Assembly: GCF_016859285.1 (NCBI RefSeq)
Contig: NC_053400.1
Span: 18,448,546 to 18,512,545, forward strand
Length of the DNA stretch: 64,000 nucleotides
From: Xiphias gladius
Taxonomy: Eukaryota > Chordata > Actinopteri > Istiophoriformes > Xiphiidae
Direction of reading: 5' to 3'
Below, in pieces: positions 57,918-64,000 of this stretch (position 1 is its first letter; every line of letters begins with the position of its first letter). The notes below the pieces were generated by a model. That model was given only the letters and a program-made list of their open reading frames with translations. It was not told the origin of the DNA and made no database searches. Both the position numbers and the translations under genes were made by a program.

Positions 57918-58024
57918 TCAGCGTCTCATCTGTCCCATTTGATAGTTCTCTCTGTACTGACGTTGGTGGCGCTGGCCTTGTGACTGTGGGTTTGCATGCT
58001 GCTGTCGTCTCCGTTTCAGTGTAC
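57918..58024 (-). CDS. adam10: adam10 last coding exon, cytosolic tail and stop
   Basis: It encodes [20 protein letters not shown] and [14 protein letters not shown], then TGA at 57920-57918. The arginine-based ER-retention motif is kept, but the proline run that follows RRR in mammals is absent. It is 107 nt. Confidence 0.95.
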
Positions 58025-58076
58025 CTACAGGACATCAACATCTCAGTAAGGGTCAAATAAGGACAATGAATGCTAG

Positions 58077-58115
<39 letters not shown>

Positions 58116-60390
58116 ATCTATATCTATCCATCTATATCCATCTGTCTGTCTGTCTGTCTGTCTGCACTGTGCATGTGACCATACATATAAATATAAACAT
58201 ATATGATGCACTGTACCTGGCAGTGGCTTTGGTGGGGGCAGTTTGGGGTTGCTGCTGGGGGTGTGCACACTGCAGATCTTGATGAAGCCGGCCATTAGCA
58301 TTATAAGAGCGATGCCCATCAACAGCACTGCCCACCAGTGAGCCTGGATAACAGAGGACATGTTAAATAATATCTAAATACAGGAAAAAAGCACTGCAGA
58401 AACAGCTTGTGTATATATTTATATCATTCTGATGACCAGTATTTATCATTGGCTCCACTGGAGAGAGTTACTGCATTTCCTGTAAGAAGATACTCACCAC
58501 TATCCACTCTGCAATACTCTGATAGAGTTCTGCATTGAAGATGGCTTTCTTTAGCCTGGCCAGAGGCCCGTCGGCGTCCACCAAACGACACTTCATGAAC
58601 ACATCGCAGTAGCCCTTAAAGTCATTGCAGGGTGAGCCGGGCTGCAGCGTCATGATCTTCTTGTTGAAGAACTTGGCCCATCTTTCTGAGCCTGTGCTGC
58701 TGCAGGTGCTGGGGTTCACTGAAGGCAGAAAGAGAGGGAATGACCTTTGAGACACAGTGACTCAGTCCTTTAGCTTGAAGATAACACAACTAAGAGAAAA
58801 AAGTAAAACTAACAGTCAGTAATGTCATATACCACATGATTCTAGCTTGATATTACTACTATGTATTTTGACTCCTAAACAGTCCTGCAGCTATCACTCA
58901 CTTTTCTCCATGCAGCACACGTGGCACAGCTCAGCTGCCTCATCCTTGCCATCTTGGCTGGCACAGGTGCATACCTCAAGAGAATACTTCTCACAGATGG
59001 AACCAGAGCACACCTGGTCCAAACAAGCAGGTAGTGGGGAAACAAACCTTTTCAAAACCTTTTAGTTTAAATACATACGCATGCTCACAAACTGCACATG
59101 CCAAATACCAAACAGCAAGAGGGCAACTAAAACTAACATACCCCATTGAGGCAGACTTGTGTTTCTGAATTGCAAGAGGTGAAGTTTTCCTTTGGTTCTG
59201 AGGCAGGACACAGAGCAGTAGCTCCATTGCATTTGCCCTGTCTGGCACACTCGGACTCCAGTCTGCACTCGTCATTTGTGCCCTTGAAAGTACACTCCGT
59301 TGTGCAACATTGGCCTTGGCTGGGACTGCAGAAAGGGATTTACAAATATGCAAATATCAAACATTAAACAAATGCCACGCTTTTAACAGCACTTTTTTGT
59401 GCTCAATAATTCTTTCACAAATTACAGAACTGTACAAAGAAATGCTAATGCCATCTGACCTGCAGATTTTGCCAGGCCGCAGTTTGCACTTTTTGCTCTC
59501 CTCTTCATTGGCGCTAAAGCAACAGGGGTCGTTGCACTGATCACTGTAGCCACAGTCACACTCTTCTCCATTTTCCACTAGTCCATTACCACAGATAGGC
59601 TCGCCAGACTCTGTACACACAGACACAATTGCATGAAAACAGAATTTCTCTCTCACACACACAGGCAGGAATACATGTGTTTATAAGAGAAAATTTACCA
59701 ACAAAACAGTCGTTTCTTTTCTTTGTCAGAACAGCACTTATATTGCGGACGCTGCAGATAGAGAACTTGTTATTGTTGAGCTTGTCCCCAGATGTGGCTC
59801 TGGCGTACATGATGTAGTTGCCCTGCTCCTTTTTGTCCTGTACTTTAGACTCTCCAGGGGTGCATTCGATCCCAGAGTCATGCTGTAAAACAGTAGGCAA
59901 GTTAAGGAGAGAGGAAAGAGAGACTTGAGACAGAGCTGCATATAATATGTTGCACTGCTTGGTAGGAAGTGTACTGGCAAAGGCCAGTGCATGAAATTAT
60001 AGTACTTACAGGAGAGCCAAAGTTGTGCCCAACCTCATGGGCAAAGGTGATGTGTGACACCTTGGGAGGGACATGGGAGGCGTAGTTCTGCACAGTGATG
60101 ATACCAGTGTTCAGAGACTTCCGCTTCCCATCGGAGTAGAGTTTGCTCTTCTCACAGATGCCCCCAGAGCTTCCTAAAGCAAGAGGATAAAAAATATAGG
60201 AGCAGAGTGGATTATCACACTATTTAAATATTAGACAAGATTTCACAGTGAATGATTTTTTTATTTTAGCTAGGGTTGATCGACTGTTGCAGATTTGCTG
60301 CTGTGGCACAAGGTGCTAAGAGTTTGGTGACGTGATCATTTGACTCCTGCAGCCAGGTGCCCTACCAGGGTAAGCAAAAACATGAGTGTG

Positions 60391-60431
<41 letters not shown>

Positions 60432-63400
60432 CCACGCACGCACACGCACGCACGCACCCACGCACACACCCACACACACAGAGCAAGGAAAGTGGCCTGC
60501 CGGTGCTGGTAGTTGCTGCTGAGAAGGGCAACAGCTTGGCCACAGCAGGGATCACTGCTCCACAGTTAACAGAAAACAACGATCTAGTCCTGGACTTGAG
60601 AGAAAAATCCCTGAAACATAAACTACAGTAACTTTAACAGATGAAGCAGCTTATTCATGCTTACCAAATAGATAAATGTATCAGCCAAGTCTTTGTGGTC
60701 TTTTGCCATAAAACCTAAACTTTATTGGTCTGCATACACAAGGACAAAGCCTAAAATACGTTTTTACAAAAGATGTACAACATGTGGTGTTAGATACAAC
60801 ACCACAAAAGTCCCTGGATCCCGTCTGTTAAAACTTTTAGTTTATAATTGTCACTCTCATCAAATATTGTAACTAAAATGATCATGAAATGTGAGCCATT
60901 ATAGTGTAGAGTTATAAAGTAGCCAAAAAAATTGGTGCTTGAACTGAAGATAAATTGGTCACAAAAACTACACCTTAATTGATGAGGTATAAAAACCATT
61001 AACAGACCATAGCATATGCCAAACTTAGACCAACTGTTTTAGCGAAAGAACGGGTGCCAATATGCAACAGATGACAGAATGGGCACTCCTTTCACTTCTG
61101 TGGTCTAAATATCCTGTTTTTTGCCATCATTTTTATTAATTAAATGATCATATTTTTCAACCATTTCCCTGAAGAAATTCTGAAATAACTATGTGCAAAA
61201 TCTTTATCACGGAGGATTATGAGCCCCACTTTGACTTTAACAAGCGAAACACTGATGTACATGATATATACCTACTGGTCTGTATGGGCGTATAAACATA
61301 TATATATATAAACTACAAAACAGTAAAAAGTGAAAAGTAAAAGCTAAAAGTTATAATCTGATATGTCTGATATGTCACTGCCTAAACATGTTGAAAGAGC
61401 AGCTATACTCCTCCATAGTTAGGCCTACATAGTTTATTTTGTAGTGGTAGTTCACTAGAATCTGAATTTTTCATGATAGCTTACACAAAATTATACCATA
61501 TACAGCTATAAACATTACTTTGCATGCATATTATAATGGCTATACGAATATATATATAAAATATTGAAATTAAGATGCATAGTATGAAAAACTAAAATTT
61601 TGATTTAAAAAACCCACAAAGCTGTGATGTGAAGTGTGATTAATTATCTGTACAACATGGGGCATTCTGGCAGTTCAACAATGAGCATTCCTGCAGTATC
61701 GCTAATTTTCCATTTATCCATAAATGCAGTGATTAGCAGGCAACTTCAAAGGCAGCTTATAGCTGCACAGAAACATGAGACCAAAGCACTTAAAGCAATA
61801 AACAATGTGTCTATTGTGTGTAATTTTACATAAGCATGACTGCACATTTTATGTTTGTATACTGCATATGTGTGTCTGTGTGTGTTTGTGTTTGTTCTTT
61901 CAGTGTGCAATTATAAAGTGAAGTGTTTGTAACATTAGTTGTGCTTTCCCAGTATCCCTGATGGCCGTTTGTTCTAGACTCCCTTTGTTCAGACATTCAC
62001 CCCACAACTCACTGCAACCAATCTCTTAATCTCAATCGATTCTTTCAGCTTTGCTAATTTGCCTCTATTGACTGTTTGTATTGTTGCTGCTGTATTCTTC
62101 ATGTTGAAATGGTGGTGGCTGAATGCATTCAGAGTAACAGGAAGGAAAACCCACCATAACTATATTCATAACTGTTGTGTTTGTGCGCAAACAGCCAGTT
62201 TAGATAAGATTTCTGTGGGGGAGAACACAGCATGAATCCTGACCGAGGAGGACAGATAGAGGCATTCCTGATGTACATTACCACATAAAAATATTATATC
62301 TATTATATAGTCATCCTTTAATACTACGGCAACCTATTTTCTCAAATATTATATAGATATTCAAAATATTTAATTTTTGCTACAGTAAATGCACCTATGT
62401 GTAGATTCTGATGGGTTCTTAGTATCATTCACAATATAAAGCATCACAATAGGTTCAGTAAAACTCGCACATTAACCAGTTAACACACTGTAAACTACGG
62501 GGTACAGCTCACAATGTCTATGACGCAATTTCCTCCATGCCCCATTTCCACCTTGTTTCACATTAGGGGATAAACACATTTTATGACTGACTGAGTGACT
62601 GTCAACGTGAGATATGTACGTTCAAATGTTAGCCACTTTCATGCACTTCTGCTGATGAATGCATAAGCAAAGAGCCATTAAAGCTCGCTTTAAAAAAAAA
62701 ACAAAAAAAAAAAACAAGTTACTGAAGACTAAAACATAAATTAGTTGTAATGAGTGTGACAATATAGTAATTTCTTCTTTGTTCGATGATCAAACTACCC
62801 ATAATGTTTGTGCCGTTATATACATTGCCTCTTTGTGAAAGGCAAATGTTATATTTAGGTTCATACATTGGATAATGCTTCAGATAAGTTTATTAGATGA
62901 ATGCTTTTGCTACAAACAAATAAGAAACCAATATTACTTCTTCATTTTGTCATTGAGGTAAATTCTTTATAAATCTCAGCTTTAACTAGGACCTAATTCT
63001 GAGTTTAAACGTTTTCTAAGAAAGGCCATACTTTGCCACCTTTAAAACCTAGAGATTCTGATGAACACACACAGATGGAGAGGAAATTGAGACAAATGAG
63101 ACAAAACGCTGACATAACCTAACTTCAAAATGTTTTCTGTTAGCGGTGCTTTGAGCTACTTAGGAGAGTGTGAGTGTGTATGTGTGTGTGGTGGAGCATT
63201 GCACTGGCAATGCAATGACTGAGATGGTAAGGCTTATTGGGGTCAGCTGGAGTTAAAAGAGACACAGTCCTATCTGCGATTAATTAATTATTTAAACGAA
63301 CATCAGTATCACGATAACAGGAGTTAATCCAACAGCATTCCAGCCTGTGCTCATTCTGCTCACCACAGCAATATTGTCAAGGATGCTGAGATCTGGGATT

Positions 63401-63814
63401 TCAAACTAGACTGATCTCAATTTAACAAAGTTATAGATGAAGTGATCAGACTAATTAAAAATGTGTAGTATCCCTGCATATGTGGCAAATAAAGAGGGTA
63501 CGGTTAAACCTGAAGGATGACCTAAAGTAAGTGCCTGTGTTAGAAAGCACTCAAACCAGTTTAAATGTCTCTGAGCAACACAGGAAGTCACCACGAGGGC
63601 TGTGTGTCTGTGTTTGTGTTTTGTACAAACCTGAGGGAGCCCCAACCCAAGCCAAGCCAAGCACACCATCATCAAAGTCCCTATCAGTGAAGACGTAGGC
63701 CAGGCAGTAGTCATCATGGTTCTGTTCAGAGTTAAGCTCCAAAAACTTCTCCACTCCGATGTTGGCAAAGCGAAAAGGATTGGTTCTGTCCTTCTCCTCG
63801 ACAGTGGTATTAAT
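57918..63814 (-). CDS. adam10: ADAM10 metalloprotease (alpha-secretase), 3' part, 9 coding exons
   Basis: This gene encodes a type I membrane sheddase that cleaves Notch, APP, cadherins and other ectodomains. Minus-strand exons are 63814-63631, 60173-60010, 59882-59699, 59610-59460, 59325-59142, 59013-58902, 58718-58498, 58343-58217 and 58024-57918. They sum to 1434 nt, or 477 codons plus TGA, starting within the metalloprotease domain at [18 protein letters not shown]. The zinc site [11 protein letters not shown] is intact, its third His being the first codon of the 59882-59699 exon, and the Met-turn is [12 protein letters not shown] Cys-rich disintegrin region ([20 protein letters not shown]), a second Cys-rich module and a membrane span ([19 protein letters not shown]) follow. 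The tail has [17 protein letters not shown] and ends YQMGQMRR. The signal peptide, prodomain and furin site lie beyond 64000. Teleosts have adam10a and adam10b; the copy was not resolved. Confidence 0.96.
58075..58164. repeat. (TCTA)n(TCTG)n tetranucleotide microsatellite
   Basis: TATC/TCTA units, then ATCTATATC variants, then six TCTG units. It lies in the last adam10 intron, about 50 bases from the donor of the transmembrane exon. Confidence 0.95.
58217..58343 (-). CDS. adam10: adam10 exon, transmembrane segment
   Basis: It encodes [20 protein letters not shown] then [20 protein letters not shown]. It holds the single membrane span and the first proline-rich SH3-type motif. It is 127 nt. 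Confidence 0.97.
58498..58718 (-). CDS. adam10: adam10 exon, Cys-rich domain and stalk
   Basis: It encodes [31 protein letters not shown]-like [37 protein letters not shown] and IAEWIV. It is 221 nt and very close to mammals. Confidence 0.97.
58902..59013 (-). CDS. adam10: adam10 exon, Cys-rich domain
   Basis: It encodes [20 protein letters not shown] and [17 protein letters not shown]. It is 112 nt. Confidence 0.95.
59142..59325 (-). CDS. adam10: adam10 exon, disintegrin/Cys-rich domain
   Basis: It encodes [40 protein letters not shown] and [19 protein letters not shown] is a sequon also present in mammals. It is 184 nt. Confidence 0.96.
59460..59610 (-). CDS. adam10: adam10 exon, disintegrin domain
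   Basis: It encodes [40 protein letters not shown] and CKLRPGKIC. It is 151 nt. Confidence 0.96.
59699..59882 (-). CDS. adam10: adam10 exon, third zinc His and Met-turn
   Basis: It opens with the third zinc ligand ([13 protein letters not shown]), then [20 protein letters not shown] and [16 protein letters not shown]. It is 184 nt. Confidence 0.97.
60010..60173 (-). CDS. adam10: adam10 exon, zinc-binding site
   Basis: It encodes [40 protein letters not shown] and [10 protein letters not shown]. Two zinc His and the catalytic Glu are here. It is 164 nt. Confidence 0.97.
60174..63630 (-). other. adam10: adam10 intron between the first two exons in the window (3.5 kb)
   Basis: AT-rich intron with a CA/CACG microsatellite at 60391-60480 and A-runs near 62692-62714. 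No exon, RNA gene or clear mobile element was seen. Confidence 0.6.
60391..60480. repeat. (CA)n with CACG variants
   Basis: A CA tract grades into CACGCACG and CCCACG units and back to CA. Confidence 0.95.
63631..63814 (-). CDS. adam10: adam10 exon, metalloprotease domain
   Basis: It encodes [39 protein letters not shown] and VGAPS. NTT near its start is a sequon. It is 184 nt, the most upstream exon in the window. Confidence 0.96.
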
Positions 63815-64000
63815 CTGAAAGAAAGAGAGTTAAACAATTACAGCGGACAATCGAGAAAGGAGACACACATCTACACTGAGGTAGTATTAGTTGAAACTAA
63901 AGGTCCCTGGCAAAAAATGATACATATTAATACTGAGGAAACTATGTCTACTGCCAAACAGACAGGTCAACAGACTTCTCCACTCAAAATATTAGCACCT
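63815..64000 (-). other. adam10: adam10 intron, cut by the window end
   Basis: No exon lies in these last 186 bases. The next upstream exon of adam10 is outside the window. Confidence 0.6.

Noticed and set aside
58075-58164. Regular short repeats that might suggest a CRISPR-like array
   Set aside because: They are plain TCTA/TCTG microsatellite units with no spacers, in a vertebrate intron.

Overview
This window is nuclear DNA from a ray-finned fish, probably a percomorph teleost. The coding is all in short exons with GT..AG introns. CA/GT microsatellites are frequent, and several introns carry dispersed repeats that look like familiar teleost families. It holds three complete genes and one partial gene in the order ALDH1A2 (minus), AQP9 (plus), LIPC (plus), ADAM10 (minus, 3' part only). 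The same order and orientations are known at human 15q21-q22, so the block is an ancient vertebrate neighbourhood.

Layout. 1-3505: intergenic DNA past the ALDH1A2 3' end. 3506-4563: probable ALDH1A2 3' UTR. 4564-27168: the 13 coding exons of aldh1a2 (retinal dehydrogenase 2), read right to left, adding up to 518 codons plus stop, with an 8.4 kb intron 1. 27169-30581: a 3.4 kb head-to-head interval that includes the aldh1a2 promoter (TATA and CCAAT boxes). 30582-41675: six coding exons of aqp9 (287 aa aquaglyceroporin), with a large repeat-rich intron 2 and an intron 5 holding a decayed LINE, a MITE and an unexplained antisense ORF. 46972-53991: nine coding exons of lipc (500 aa hepatic lipase). 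57918-63814: the last nine coding exons of adam10 on the minus strand, convergent with lipc; the signal peptide, prodomain and start of the metalloprotease domain lie beyond base 64000.

Functionally the genes are separate: retinoic acid synthesis, glycerol/urea/water transport, plasma lipoprotein lipolysis and ectodomain shedding. AQP9 and LIPC are both typically liver genes in mammals, but nothing here shows shared control. All exon boundaries were set by matching consensus splice sites to the conserved protein of each family, and coding phase is preserved across every junction. No tRNA, rRNA, CRISPR array or prokaryote-type operon was seen. The less explained items are an array of near-perfect hairpins in aqp9 intron 2, an almost pure A leader abutting the aqp9 start codon, the antisense ORF in aqp9 intron 5, a long UG repeat near the aldh1a2 exon 6 acceptor, and the loss of a proline-rich motif from the ADAM10 tail.
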